NCBI RefSeq assembly: GCF_021129235.1
Contig: NZ_JAJOMA010000011.1
Location: 124,001 to 188,000, forward strand
Length of the DNA stretch: 64,000 bases
DNA from: Kineosporia mesophila
GTDB taxonomy: Bacteria > Actinomycetota > Actinomycetes > Actinomycetales > Kineosporiaceae
Direction of reading: 5' to 3'
The translations under genes and the position numbers were made by a program. Numbering within the stretch: the first letter of the stretch is position 1; every line of letters starts with the position of its first letter. Shown in pieces: positions 16,847 through 26,026 of the stretch. A model generated the notes under the pieces. It was given only the letters and a program-made list of their open reading frames with translations, made no database searches and had not been told where the DNA came from.

Positions 16847-18775
16847 ATGACGACACAGGCCGAAAGCTACGAGTTCCAGGTCGAGACCCGTCAGCTGCTC
16901 CAGCTGATGATCAATTCGATCTACTCGGACAAGGACCTGTTCCTTCGTGAGCTGATCTCCAATGCCTCGGACGCCCTGGACAAGCTCCGGCTGGAGCGCT
17001 TCAACGACGACAAGCTCGACGTCGACACCTCCGACCTGCACATTCGCATCGCCCTGGATGCGCAGGAGCGCACGCTGACCCTCAGCGACAACGGCATCGG
17101 GATGTCCCGCGACGAGGTCGTGGACCTGATCGGCAAGATCGCCAACTCCGGTACCGCCGAGTTCATGCGCCAGATGAAAGAGACGCAGCGTGAGGACGCG
17201 GACACGGAGGAGCTGATCGGCCGGTTCGGAGTCGGGTTCTACTCCAGCTTCATGGTCGCTGACCGGGTCACCCTGGTCACCCGGCGTGCGGGTCAGACCG
17301 AGGCGACCCGGTGGGAGTCGCAGGGCGAGGCGACCTACACGCTGGAGCCTCTGGACGACGCCCCGCAGGGCACCTCGATCACGCTGCACCTCAAGCCGGC
17401 CGACCCCGAAGACCGGCTCTTCGACTACACGGACCCTCGAAAGGTTCGTGAGATCGTCACCCGGTATTCAGATTTCATTACCTGGCCGATCCGCATGGAG
17501 TCGCTGCAGGTGCCCGTGACCGAAGAGGGCGAAGAGCCTGCGGTCCCGGAGCTGGAGACGGTCAACTCCCGCAAGGCACTGTGGACGCGCCCGGCCTCCG
17601 AGGTGACGGAGGAGGAGTACGCCGAGCTCTACAAGCGCATCAGCCACGACTGGAACGACCCGCTGGAGACGATCCGGCTCAACATCGAGGGCACGCTGCA
17701 GTACCAGGCGCTGCTGTTCCTGCCCGAGCGCGCGACCGCCAACCTGTTCAGCCCCGACGCCAAGCACGGCGTGCAGCTCTACGTGAACCGCGTGTTCGTG
17801 ATGGACGACTGCGAGGAGCTGGTGCCGGCGTACCTGCGCTTCGTCAAGGGTGTCGTCGACTCGCAGGACCTCGCGCTCAACGTGTCCCGCGAGATCCTCC
17901 AGCAGGACCGCCAGATCGAGTCGATGCGCAAGCGGCTCACCAAGCGTGTGCTCCAGGCGATCAAGGGTCTGGCCGCGAACGAGGCGGAGAAGTACGCGAA
18001 GTTCTGGGACGAGTTCGGGCGCGTGGTGAAGGAGGGCCTGCTCCAGGACTTCGCCAACCGCGACGCGATCCTGGAGATCAGCTCGTTCGAGACCACCACC
18101 GAGCTGGCCGACGACGCGAAGCGCACCAGCCTGCGGGCCTACGTCGAGCGGATGAAGGAAGGTCAGGACAAGATCTTCTTCCTTACCGGCGACTCCCGCG
18201 CCGCGATTGAGAACTCGCCCTACATGGAGGCTTTCCGGGCGAAGGAACTCGAGGTGCTGCTGCTGACCGATCCGATCGACGAGGTCTGGGTCGACGGGAT
18301 ACCGGAGTTCGACGGCAAGCAGTTCCAGTCCATCGCCAAGGGCGACATCGAGCTGGACGAGACCCAGGAGAACGAGCGGGAGGAGCGCAAGGAGCAGTTC
18401 GCCGGGCTGCTCACCTGGATGGGCGAGGTGCTGACCGAAGACGTCAAGGAGGTCCGGCTCTCCAACCGCCTGACCACCTCGCCGGCCTGTGTGGTCAGCG
18501 ACGCCGGTGACGCCACGCCCACCCTGGTCAACCTGTACAAGGCGATGGGCCAGCCGATTCCGCAGGAACGGCGCATCCTCGAGCTCAATCCGACGCACAC
18601 ACTGGTCGTGGGTCTGCGGGCGGCGCACGAGGCCCGTCCCGAAGACCCGAAGCTCGCCGAGACCGTCGAGCTCGTGCACGGTATGGCCCTGCTCGCCGAG
18701 GGCACGCAGCCTGACGACCCGGCCCGTTTCGTGCAGCTGCTCGCCACTCAGCTCGGGGAGTCACTGAACAAGTAA
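16847..18775 (+). CDS. htpG: Molecular chaperone HtpG (Hsp90)
   Basis: The protein has 642 residues. ATG 16847 is preferred over GTG 16841 because GGGAAAGG lies six bases upstream. The GHKL ATP-binding motifs are present: LISNASDALDKLR (about 37), DNGIGMSRDE (about 84) and GRFGVGFYSSFM (about 124). The middle-domain catalytic Arg region is LALNVSREILQQDRQI. Length matches bacterial Hsp90. It is a stand-alone gene facing away from the PIG-L-like gene. Confidence 0.97.
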   Translation: MTTQAESYEFQVETRQLLQLMINSIYSDKDLFLRELISNASDALDKLRLERFNDDKLDVDTSDLHIRIALDAQERTLTLSDNGIGMSRDEVVDLIGKIANSGTAEFMRQMKETQREDADTEELIGRFGVGFYSSFMVADRVTLVTRRAGQTEATRWESQGEATYTLEPLDDAPQGTSITLHLKPADPEDRLFDYTDPRKVREIVTRYSDFITWPIRMESLQVPVTEEGEEPAVPELETVNSRKALWTRPASEVTEEEYAELYKRISHDWNDPLETIRLNIEGTLQYQALLFLPERATANLFSPDAKHGVQLYVNRVFVMDDCEELVPAYLRFVKGVVDSQDLALNVSREILQQDRQIESMRKRLTKRVLQAIKGLAANEAEKYAKFWDEFGRVVKEGLLQDFANRDAILEISSFETTTELADDAKRTSLRAYVERMKEGQDKIFFLTGDSRAAIENSPYMEAFRAKELEVLLLTDPIDEVWVDGIPEFDGKQFQSIAKGDIELDETQENEREERKEQFAGLLTWMGEVLTEDVKEVRLSNRLTTSPACVVSDAGDATPTLVNLYKAMGQPIPQERRILELNPTHTLVVGLRAAHEARPEDPKLAETVELVHGMALLAEGTQPDDPARFVQLLATQLGESLNK

Positions 18776-18808
18776 TGATGGACGCGTGGGTACCTCAGGG
18801 GGGAACCG

Positions 18809-19363
18809 ATGGCTGACGATGTAGCGGTCGATGTCGACGAGCACGGACGTCCGGAGCCCCCGTTCGGGGGCACGGAGGCTGAGACGCTCATCGGTTTCCT
18901 GGAGTACCTGCGGGCCACGTTCGCCTGGAAGACCGGCGGTCTGGACGCCGCCGGTTTCTCCGTCACCGTGCCGCCGAGCGACATGACGCTCGGCGGCATG
19001 GTGAAGCACCTGGCCTACGTGGAGGACTGGTGGTTCGGCTGCTTCCTGCTGGGTGCCGAGCCGTCGCCGCCCTGGGACACCGTGGACTGGAACGCCGATG
19101 GCGACTGGGACTGGCACTCGGCCGCGGACGACACCCCGGAGCAGGTTCTCGCGCTCTGGCAGGCCTCGGTCGACCGTTCGCGTGAAGCTGTCGCGAAGGC
19201 CCTGACGCAGGGGGACATGAGCCAGCTCGCCCCGCGGGTGCACCGGACCGGTCGGGCCCCGAGTCTGCGCTGGATCGTCACGCACATGATCGAGGAGTAC
19301 GCCCGGCACTGCGGTCACGCCGATCTCCTCCGCCAGGCCGTCGACGGCTCGGTCGGCGAATAA
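18809..19363 (+). CDS. DinB-like (DUF664) protein
   Basis: This 184-residue four-helix-bundle protein has the DUF664/DinB pattern: TLGGMVKHLAYVEDWWFG (about 57-74), then WIVTHMIEEYARHCGHADLL near the C-terminus. Three histidines in these motifs (KHL, THM, GHAD) are the expected metal-site positions. Actinobacterial members include mycothiol-dependent S-transferases, so a thiol-transfer or detoxification role is possible. Confidence 0.85.
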   Translation: MADDVAVDVDEHGRPEPPFGGTEAETLIGFLEYLRATFAWKTGGLDAAGFSVTVPPSDMTLGGMVKHLAYVEDWWFGCFLLGAEPSPPWDTVDWNADGDWDWHSAADDTPEQVLALWQASVDRSREAVAKALTQGDMSQLAPRVHRTGRAPSLRWIVTHMIEEYARHCGHADLLRQAVDGSVGE

Positions 19364-19476
19364 CACGCGTCACCGATCTCCCGGAGATCACGGGGAGTGT
19401 CAGTAGCATCTACTGACAGTTCGAGGGTGCCACAGCAGGCGCGGCCCCCTCATCCTCGTACTCCGGGAGTCGACGC

Positions 19477-20646
19477 ATGCCGGCCACGGTGCGCAGAACG
19501 TCCATCATTCTCGCTCTGGCCGTGGGCGCCTCGGTGACCTGGCCGACCGCGCCGGCCACGGCGTCCTCAATGGTTGCTGTGCACCGGACCGCCACCGCGC
19601 AGGAGTGGCTCGTGCCCACCCAGGGGGCCGTTCCGGGAGGCGAGCCAAAGGTGGCCTGGCCGGTCAAGGGCCGGGCCCGGCTGGTGGTGCCCGGGATCGG
19701 TACGATGGGGAGCCGGCGCCGGGGCACGGTCTCCGTGCCGATCGCCAGCGTCACGAAAGTCATGACGGCGTACACGATTTTGGACGATCATCCGCTCGCT
19801 CCGGGGGAGGAAGGGCCGACGATCACGGTGACGAAGGCCGAGGCGGACTCCTATCCCCGACGTAAGGCGGACGGGGAGAGTCTGGTCAAGGTCCGGGCCG
19901 GGCTGAAGTTCACGCAGCGCGAGGCGCTGGAGGCGCTGCTGATCCGGTCGGGGAACAACATGGCCGACATCCTCGGGCGGTGGGACGCCGGATCACCGAA
20001 GAAGTTCGTCTCCCGGATGAACACCAAGGCGGCCGAACTAGGACTCACGGATACCTCTTTCGCCGACACCTCGGGCCTGAGCGCGAAGTCCCGCAGCAGC
20101 ACGATCGATCTGGTCGACCTGGCGCTGGCGGCGATGAAAGACGAGACCTTCGCGCAGATCGTGGCCACATCCAAGGCCAAGATCCCGATGAATACCGTCA
20201 CCACGACGAACAAACTGCTGGGGCGCAACGGTGTGATCGGCATCAAGACCGGTTCCACGGACGCGGCCGGAGGTTGTCTGCTGTTCGCTGCCACGGACGA
20301 GGTGGGCGGTGAGACCTACACGATCTACGGGGTGATGCTCGGGGCGCCGGGTCCGCGGATTCTTACCAATGCCTTGAAAGCCAGTGAGAAGATGGTGGTC
20401 TCGGCTCGCAAGGCCCTGCGTCGGGTGACCCTGCTGAAGCGGGGTACGCCGGTGCTCGCGGTCACCGACGACGAGGGCCTGGTCACCGAGTACGGGGTCG
20501 CGAGTTCCGTGGTGGTGCCGGGCTGGTCCGGGATGGAGTACCGGCTGGGGCTGCCGGTCGGCCTGAAGCCCGGGCAGACCCCGACCGGGATCACCCTGAA
20601 GACGGGTGGATCCTCGATCGGGGTTGCGCTGGAACCTCTTTCCTGA
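19477..20646 (+). CDS. D-alanyl-D-alanine carboxypeptidase (peptidase S11)
   Basis: The protein has 389 residues with an N-terminal signal peptide (about 1-31). The three penicillin-binding motifs are SVTK (about 91-94, nucleophile Ser), SGNN (about 158) and KTGS (about 257). It trims the terminal D-Ala of peptidoglycan stem peptides outside the membrane. A C-terminal region of about 100 residues ends without a membrane anchor. It is transcribed alone and convergent with the following gene. Confidence 0.93.
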   Translation: MPATVRRTSIILALAVGASVTWPTAPATASSMVAVHRTATAQEWLVPTQGAVPGGEPKVAWPVKGRARLVVPGIGTMGSRRRGTVSVPIASVTKVMTAYTILDDHPLAPGEEGPTITVTKAEADSYPRRKADGESLVKVRAGLKFTQREALEALLIRSGNNMADILGRWDAGSPKKFVSRMNTKAAELGLTDTSFADTSGLSAKSRSSTIDLVDLALAAMKDETFAQIVATSKAKIPMNTVTTTNKLLGRNGVIGIKTGSTDAAGGCLLFAATDEVGGETYTIYGVMLGAPGPRILTNALKASEKMVVSARKALRRVTLLKRGTPVLAVTDDEGLVTEYGVASSVVVPGWSGMEYRLGLPVGLKPGQTPTGITLKTGGSSIGVALEPLS

Positions 20647-20647
20647 T

Positions 20648-21190
20648 TCACCGGTGAGGGGTGAACGGCCGGTAGCGGATGATGGTGAGCAGGAACACCG
20701 TGACCGGGGTGGCGGCGGCCACGATCAGCGCGGCCAGCACGAAGGTGATGGCGATGGTGCCGGAGGCAGCGAGGACCCCGACCGTGGTGAGTGCGCCGAA
20801 GGCGGCCAGATGGGCCCGGGTGAACTCGGCGAGACCGCGGGTGAGAACGGCGACGACGAGCAGGGCGACCAGGTAGAGAGCGCTCAGGGCCAGTGTCGCG
20901 CCGGGGTGGCGGTCCAGTGTGGCGGTCGCGCAGAGCGTGCTGTCACAGGCGAATTCCTCCCGGATCACCGCCAGCGACAAGCAGCCCGTGCCCGCGTTGA
21001 GCGGGACGAGTGCGAGCACCGAACGCGTGATCCGGGGGCCGGGCCGGCCCGGCCGTGGGGCCTGCTTCGCGGGGAGGAATCCGGACAAGTCCGGACTGCG
21101 CCGAGGCGGTGTACGGCCTGAGTCCCGGGGTGCCGGTGCGGCCTCGTGGACGACCGTCGCTCGATCGATCACCATCGGGGTGCTGGACAT
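20648..21190 (-). CDS. Membrane protein, unknown function
   Basis: This 180-residue protein has a Pro/Arg-rich cytoplasmic N-terminus (about 1-55). Four helices follow, including SVLALVPLNAGTGCLSLAV, LALSALYLVALLVVAVLT and ITFVLAALIVAAATPVTVFL. Two cysteines in the first loop (CDSTLC) could be linked. The family is not recognised. The stop nearly touches the stop of the carboxypeptidase gene. Confidence 0.65.
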   Translation of the reverse strand: MSSTPMVIDRATVVHEAAPAPRDSGRTPPRRSPDLSGFLPAKQAPRPGRPGPRITRSVLALVPLNAGTGCLSLAVIREEFACDSTLCATATLDRHPGATLALSALYLVALLVVAVLTRGLAEFTRAHLAAFGALTTVGVLAASGTIAITFVLAALIVAAATPVTVFLLTIIRYRPFTPHR

Positions 21191-21360
21191 GCGCGCTCTC
21201 CTTGATCGGGGCCCAGCGGTGGGGTCGCCGGACTGCTGCGATCAGTCTCGAACGCATTGCACCGCAAGTCATTATCCGGTCCCGCGGGGGTGCCCGGTGG
21301 AGCCGCTACGGGTCCTTGAGGCGTTGTCCGGGTGCCCTGAGGGTCCAGCGGCAGGGTACT

Positions 21361-22878
21361 TCAGGAGTGGGCCTGCTCGAAGACCGCGGCGAGCTCGGCG
21401 ACCAGAAGATCGCTGGGGCCCAGGGCCGGCGCCAGGATGCTGTCGGCATCGTTGTCATCCGCGTTCAACCACTCGGTGGTCTGCAACCGTTCGAGAAGCT
21501 CGGAGTCGCTCAGACCGGAGAGCTTTTCGAGGTGCTGTCGACCCAGGCCGACCGAGGCGGGCGCGCAGACCCGTCCTGCGGTCTCACCGCCGGGAAAAAG
21601 CAGCCGCCCGATGCGCCGTACCCGTCCCACCGGGTGGGCCACGGCCGGCTGGATCCGGGCCTCGGCCACCAGCTGCCGCCATTCCCCCAGGGCGAGAATG
21701 GCTCTGCGGGCATTGTGCAGCGCTGACTCGTTGTCGGTCGTGGCCGGCTGGCGTTCGTTCAGGGCGTCGAACACGTCCACCCGTACCGTTTCCAGGTCGA
21801 TGGCCTCCTGATCGGGAGGAATTCGCAGAACGCCGCGCAGGGTGCTGCGGCGGGTGTCTTGCGCGTCGCCGGGATGCAGCGTGAGCAGAGCCTCGCCCCG
21901 GGCCCGGCCGGTGTCCCGGTCGACGAGACGGGCCAGCATGCGGCTGCCCACCCCGTGGTCCACGGCGATTCGGCGGAACACCGGGACATCCACGATCACG
22001 GTGCGTGCATTCCGGAAACTGCTTGAGCTCAGGGGCCTCACGGTGATCTCGGGACGGTCCGGGTCGGTGTCGAGCTGCAGGGTGCGGGCGGGTACCTGGC
22101 GGGGATCGATCAAGCCCGCCGCCGAGGCCCGGGGGGAGACGTCCCCGTGCGTGGGCAGACGGGCGCCCGGATGGGAACGGTGCCGGGGCAGGGCGACCAC
22201 GCGGAAGGAGCCGTAGGCGTCGACCACCGCGGTGAGGTTCTCGTCGTGGCCCCGGACCTCGGCCAGGAGAGCGCGATACCCCTCGATCAGGCGGCGCAGT
22301 CCGTCGAGCAGTGCCGGTGGCAACGGCACATGCCGGTGGCCGAGCCGGGTCAGATAGGTGACCAGGCCGGGGGCGGCGCGCCGGGCGAGCAGCAGCGCCT
22401 CATGGAGAAGGGCCGTACGGGCGCGGCCTTCGGGCAGATTCAGTGCGGCGCGGGTGCGTGCGACCCCACGCTCGGCGTCGACCAGCGACTGGTCGAGGGG
22501 AAGCTGCAGCCAGCGATCCAGGGCGTCGACGACGGCGACCCGGAGCCAGGGGCCGGCTGCCGACGGATCGACCTCGATCTGGTCGACCTCGATGGAGGGG
22601 GAGTGGGCCGTGCAGGGACGTAGTCCCTCGTTGATGTAACCGACTGCCGAGGTGCCGACGAGATCTCGAATTATACGGTCGGCCGAGAAATTCCAGGATG
22701 AAACGGTGACCGATCGCCAACGGTGCGGGGTCGTGAGGTCGACACGGACCCGGACTCCGACAGCAAGCAGCGTCTCGTGCCGCAGTGCGCTCGCCGGGCC
22801 TTCCTGTCCGGCGGAGAACATGACCTCAGGCTCGACATCGTGACGACCTCCGGGAGAGAGCGTCACGGACACCTTCAT
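21361..22878 (-). CDS. Protein of unknown function, second gene of an unknown pair
   Basis: The protein has 505 residues from ATG 22878, chosen for AGGTGAGG eight bases upstream. The frame is open to GTG 23040, which lies 28 bp from the upstream gene and cannot be excluded. The N-terminal third is beta-rich (MKVSVTLSPGG, then VRVRVDLTTPHRW). A helical middle part follows (about 150-250, with RTALLHEALLLARRAAPGLV), then a C-terminal beta-sandwich-like part (TVIVDVPVFRRIAV, ARLVDRDTGRARGEALLTL) and a helical tail. No signal peptide or catalytic motif is seen. It follows a helical partner gene on the same strand. Confidence 0.65.
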   Translation of the reverse strand: MKVSVTLSPGGRHDVEPEVMFSAGQEGPASALRHETLLAVGVRVRVDLTTPHRWRSVTVSSWNFSADRIIRDLVGTSAVGYINEGLRPCTAHSPSIEVDQIEVDPSAAGPWLRVAVVDALDRWLQLPLDQSLVDAERGVARTRAALNLPEGRARTALLHEALLLARRAAPGLVTYLTRLGHRHVPLPPALLDGLRRLIEGYRALLAEVRGHDENLTAVVDAYGSFRVVALPRHRSHPGARLPTHGDVSPRASAAGLIDPRQVPARTLQLDTDPDRPEITVRPLSSSSFRNARTVIVDVPVFRRIAVDHGVGSRMLARLVDRDTGRARGEALLTLHPGDAQDTRRSTLRGVLRIPPDQEAIDLETVRVDVFDALNERQPATTDNESALHNARRAILALGEWRQLVAEARIQPAVAHPVGRVRRIGRLLFPGGETAGRVCAPASVGLGRQHLEKLSGLSDSELLERLQTTEWLNADDNDADSILAPALGPSDLLVAELAAVFEQAHS

Positions 22879-23068
22879 CAGCTGCCTCACCTTCGGATCA
22901 CGCGAAAAGCTTGTCAGAAGTGATGCTTCAGCGGCTGTCGAACGAATCGCTGAACGCGACTGAAGTTCAGTGGCGGGAGACAGCACGATGGTCTCACCAG
23001 TTCGGGTCAGTAGCCAGAGGAGGACCTCCAGAATCTCCACGGACGACGTGCCGTGCCCCGGCGCCGCA

Positions 23069-23938
23069 TCAGTTCAGCGGCGTCGGGGCGGAGCAGTCCT
23101 GGGCGAAGCGCCAGGCCGAGGTGCAGCCGGAACGCACGGGAAAGTGCTGTAGGGATGCATATCTGGGACCGAGCCGCCACGAGTCCGAGTGACGGCTCCC
23201 GAGTACTTCCAGAGCTGCGGCCTTGAGACCCGCGTAGCCGCCGATGTCGGCCCAGACCGAGTCGCTGACGTCACCCTGCTGCGGGTCGGCGAACCGTCTC
23301 AATCGGCTGGCCCTTTCGCACAGGTTCTTCCGGCTGGGCTCGTGGTACTTCCGGGGCAGGCTGATCCCGATGCTCTGCAGCTGGCTCGGCGGGATCTGGC
23401 GACGCCAGGTCTCGGGGGCGAACTCGATCCACGTCAGGTGTTCCTCGCAGGCCCGGATCAGGGCGTCGCGGGCGCTCGGGTAGAGATGAGAGCGGTTCTG
23501 CAACTGCCCCAGCTCGGTCTGCTCCCGCCAGGTGATGTCGGCCAGGGCGCAGGTGAGGCGCCGCTCATGACCGTTCTCCCCCTGTTCCCGGGCGGCAATC
23601 CGTTCCTGGAGCGGCACCACCAGAGCAGTGACCTGCCCGGTGTCGGGGTCCCTGCTGGTCACGGCCGGCGGAAGAATGGATGATGCCTCGATCAGGATCG
23701 TCCAGGCCCGCTCCACGTCCCCCACCGTCTGCTGCAACATGCTGAGCGCGATGAGCCGGGCCACCGCGGCCAGCCGGTGCTTGGAGCTTCCGTCCGATGC
23801 CAGCAGCACCAGAACCTCCCGCCAGTCCCCGGACTCGAGCCGCTGGGCGCAACGATGCAGATTCCGGAACGGACCGTCCGGCCCGTAGGGCGAGGTGATC
23901 TCCGGCCGCGGGCGGGGAGGCACAGGCGCCATGCTCAC
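23069..23938 (-). CDS. Helical protein of unknown function, first gene of an unknown pair
   Basis: The protein has 289 residues from GTG 23938 (ATG 23932 is also possible). It is largely helical with TPR-like spacing: FRNLHRCAQRLESGDWREVL, AAVARLIALSMLQQTVGDVE, RAWTILIEASSILPP. A region rich in Trp and Arg follows (ITWREQTELG, HLTWIEFAPETWRRQ). No membrane segment is present. It probably acts with the downstream 505-residue protein, since both are same-strand, adjacent and equally unassigned. It is divergent from the XRE/DUF397 genes. Confidence 0.6.
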   Translation of the reverse strand: MSMAPVPPRPRPEITSPYGPDGPFRNLHRCAQRLESGDWREVLVLLASDGSSKHRLAAVARLIALSMLQQTVGDVERAWTILIEASSILPPAVTSRDPDTGQVTALVVPLQERIAAREQGENGHERRLTCALADITWREQTELGQLQNRSHLYPSARDALIRACEEHLTWIEFAPETWRRQIPPSQLQSIGISLPRKYHEPSRKNLCERASRLRRFADPQQGDVSDSVWADIGGYAGLKAAALEVLGSRHSDSWRLGPRYASLQHFPVRSGCTSAWRFAQDCSAPTPLN

Positions 23939-24314
23939 CCACCCCCTGGTCGTTCGGTGTCATCGTCATGTGCACTAATAGGGGACACGTCGAAGAACCT
24001 GAAATGACAACGCTGTCGGGCGTTCTGGTGCTCAAAGGGGGCCGGTCGCCCCCGGACTTCAGCTGCTGTCCAAGGTGACATAACCAAGTCCTCCGGTCTG
24101 GAAGAGGCAGCGTCTCAACCACCTGAGATCCGCCGAAAGCTGCGCTGACCTGGATCTATGACGATCGGCACAAGGCCTGAGAAGAACGGGCGGTGCAACC
24201 GAAGGCAGGTGACAAAGTCGGCAATTGGCCCTGGCACTCTGACTTTTGGCTTCGTACTATTTGTATACGACCAGCATGCAAGCAGACTCTGGCAATTGAC
24301 AAGCAGGGGGTGCC
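23939..24314. other. 376-bp divergent intergenic region upstream of the XRE regulator
   Basis: No gene of credible length is present. The region holds a GC hairpin (GGGGGC 24037-24042 with GCCCCC 24048-24053). It also has a directly repeated GGCAATTG (24220-24227 and 24291-24298, 71 bp apart) and an AT-rich stretch with TACTAT near 24256, which could be a -10 element. It probably contains the promoters of both divergent units. Confidence 0.5.
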
Positions 24315-25178
24315 ATGTCCGGTACACGCCCCAACCCCACGGCCAGCCGTCGTGCCCTGGCGGCCCGGCTCCGCCGCATGCGCCTGGCGGCCGGGAAGAG
24401 CACAGAGGACGCGGCTCGCGAGCTGATGGCTAGCGCGTCCAAGATCAGTCGTCTGGAGTCGGGTGAACGGGCACCGCAGCCGCGGGACGTACGTGACCTG
24501 GCCCGCTACTACGGGGTGAATGACGACGAAATTGAGCAGTTGCAGGATCTGGTGCTGGAAGCCCGACGGAAGGGCTGGTGGGCCGACTATGCACTGGAGG
24601 ATGACGAACAGGCTGAGTTGTATTTGGGTCTTGAATTTGCGGCTTCCGAAGTCGAGCTTTTTGAGAATTTGCGTTGGCCCGGTCTTCTGCAGACCGAAGA
24701 GGTAACTCGTGTTGTGTTGGAGAATCTGAAACCGCCTGGAGAGCTCAGCCGGGAGTATGTGAAGGATCAGGTGATTCTTCGGCGAGAAAGACAGCAGCGG
24801 CTTCTCGAGGGTGAAATTAGCTTGCATGCCATTATGGATGAGGCTGTACTTCGGCGACCATTGGGTGAGAATGTAGTCCGTCAGCAAGTCCGTCGCATTA
24901 TCGAGCTGGCTAAGTCGCTGTCTAGCGTTGTGGTGCAAGTGGTTCCTTTTGAAGCCGGTTTTTATCCCGGATTGGACGGCACGTTCAATATATTGAGCTA
25001 CCCGGAGGGCTCTGGGCTGGCCGCTATGGTCTTTGTTGAAGGGTTACGCGGAAATATGCTGTTTGAGCGGAATGAGATAGTGGAACGTTACCGGGGTGTT
25101 TTTCGTGATGTAGCAAGCCGTGATGCTCTCGATCCTGAAGATACAATCAGATGGCTGGAGCACTTCGATGCTCCTTAA
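24315..25178 (+). CDS. XRE helix-turn-helix regulator with DUF5753 domain
   Basis: This 287-residue protein has an HTH_XRE domain at about 12-70 (LRRMRLAAGKSTEDAARELM, SASKISRLESGERAPQPRDV). A DUF5753 effector-like domain follows at about 95-280 (ENLRWPGLLQTEEVTRVVL; LHAIMDEAVLRRPLG; VVQVVPFEAGFYPGLDGTFN). Such regulators control antibiotic and developmental genes in actinobacteria and usually sit beside DUF397 genes, as here. Codons from about 24580 onward often end in A or T, unlike neighbouring genes. Confidence 0.93.
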   Translation: MSGTRPNPTASRRALAARLRRMRLAAGKSTEDAARELMASASKISRLESGERAPQPRDVRDLARYYGVNDDEIEQLQDLVLEARRKGWWADYALEDDEQAELYLGLEFAASEVELFENLRWPGLLQTEEVTRVVLENLKPPGELSREYVKDQVILRRERQQRLLEGEISLHAIMDEAVLRRPLGENVVRQQVRRIIELAKSLSSVVVQVVPFEAGFYPGLDGTFNILSYPEGSGLAAMVFVEGLRGNMLFERNEIVERYRGVFRDVASRDALDPEDTIRWLEHFDAP

Positions 25179-25300
25179 TAGTGTTCGGCCCTGAGTGACC
25201 GACGTTGCGCTTGAGGTACTAATGGGGGATGCGGCTGTCGAGATTTAGTAGATCAAGCTTTTATTTGGTAGGTTTCCCTATCGCGTCTGGCACAGTTCAG

Positions 25301-25343
25301 CCCAAACGCCGATGCGTGCCGTTTGGGTGCGTGCCGCCCAAAC
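25301..25343 (+). promoter_or_regulatory. Alternating CCCAAAC repeats with competing hairpins
   Basis: CCCAAACG (25301-25308), CGTTTGGG (25320-25327) and GCCCAAAC (25336-25343) lie in a row before the DUF397 gene. The middle copy can pair with either outer copy, which would give two mutually exclusive stem-loops in the leader RNA. As DNA the copies could equally be operator half-sites. The ribosome site (CAGGGAGA) follows nine bases after the third copy. Confidence 0.5.
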
Positions 25344-25363
25344 TCTGTTCCAGGGAGACAGTT

Positions 25364-25585
25364 ATGCGCGAGCCTCAGCGGGAATCTTCATCGATTGTCG
25401 GCAGCGAGTGGCAGCGGTCAAGTTACTGTGCAAGCGGCTCCTGTGTTGAGGTAAAATTCCTCGGCCCCGAGAATGGTGTTCTTGTGCGCGACTCCAAGCA
25501 GGCTGACGGGGCAGTGCTGTCTTTCGATGCCCAGGAGTGGCGCGCTTTCGTGGCTGGCGTCCGTGACTCAGAGTTCGAGGTGTGA
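25364..25585 (+). CDS. DUF397 protein
   Basis: This 73-residue protein starts at ATG 25364 behind CAGGGAGACAGTT. It contains the whole DUF397 signature: WQRSSYCASGSCVEVKFLG, VLVRDSKQADGAVLSF and EWRAFVAGV. DUF397 proteins are small partners of XRE/DUF5753 regulators (WhiJ-like loci in Streptomyces) and probably modulate them. The regulator gene lies 185 bp upstream. Confidence 0.9.
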   Translation: MREPQRESSSIVGSEWQRSSYCASGSCVEVKFLGPENGVLVRDSKQADGAVLSFDAQEWRAFVAGVRDSEFEV

Positions 25586-25681
25586 TGCCTCCTCGCTGTC
25601 GTCGGGCTTGAAGCGCTCTCAATTTCGCACCTACCGTGGCTCAATAGTCATGAGGTCGGGTGAGGGTGGAGGGCGGAGCCA

Positions 25682-26020
25682 ATGCGCGAGGATTCTGGCC
25701 GTAATGCGACCGGTCATTGGAAACGATCAAGTAAGTGCAACTCTGGAAACTGCGTCGAAGTGATGGTGACTTCAGAAGATGTTCGCATGCGGGATAGCAG
25801 TCGAGGTGATGAGGTTCTTGCCTTCTCGCGTCCTGCGTGGGCTGCTTTTGTTGCCGAAATGCGAAGCCTCGCAGTGAAAGAGGGCGAAGAAATCACAATC
25901 CGTTCTGCTGGGGCAGAGGCTTTCGTTGGATACGGTGATGGTGGCCGGTCGCTCTCCTTCGCGCGAAGCCACTGGGACGTCTTCATCAAAGGCGTCCGTG
26001 CCGGTGAGTTCGACCTCTGA
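25682..26020 (+). CDS. DUF397 protein with an extra partial DUF397 copy
   Basis: The protein has 112 residues. The first 65 form a full DUF397 (WKRSSKCNSGNCVEVMV, VRMRDSSRGDEVLAFSRPAW). The remainder (about 72-112) resembles only the C-terminal half of the domain: SLSFARSHWDVFIKGVRAGE, close to LSFDAQEWRAFVAGVRDSE in the upstream gene. The Cys-containing first half of the second copy is missing. It is a likely second partner of the XRE regulator. Confidence 0.85.
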   Translation: MREDSGRNATGHWKRSSKCNSGNCVEVMVTSEDVRMRDSSRGDEVLAFSRPAWAAFVAEMRSLAVKEGEEITIRSAGAEAFVGYGDGGRSLSFARSHWDVFIKGVRAGEFDL

Positions 26021-26026
26021 GCATAA

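Noticed and set aside
24005-24079. 24-codon frame beginning ATGACAACGCTG
   Set aside because: No ribosome site and no protein-like pattern. It spans a GC hairpin in the divergent promoter region.
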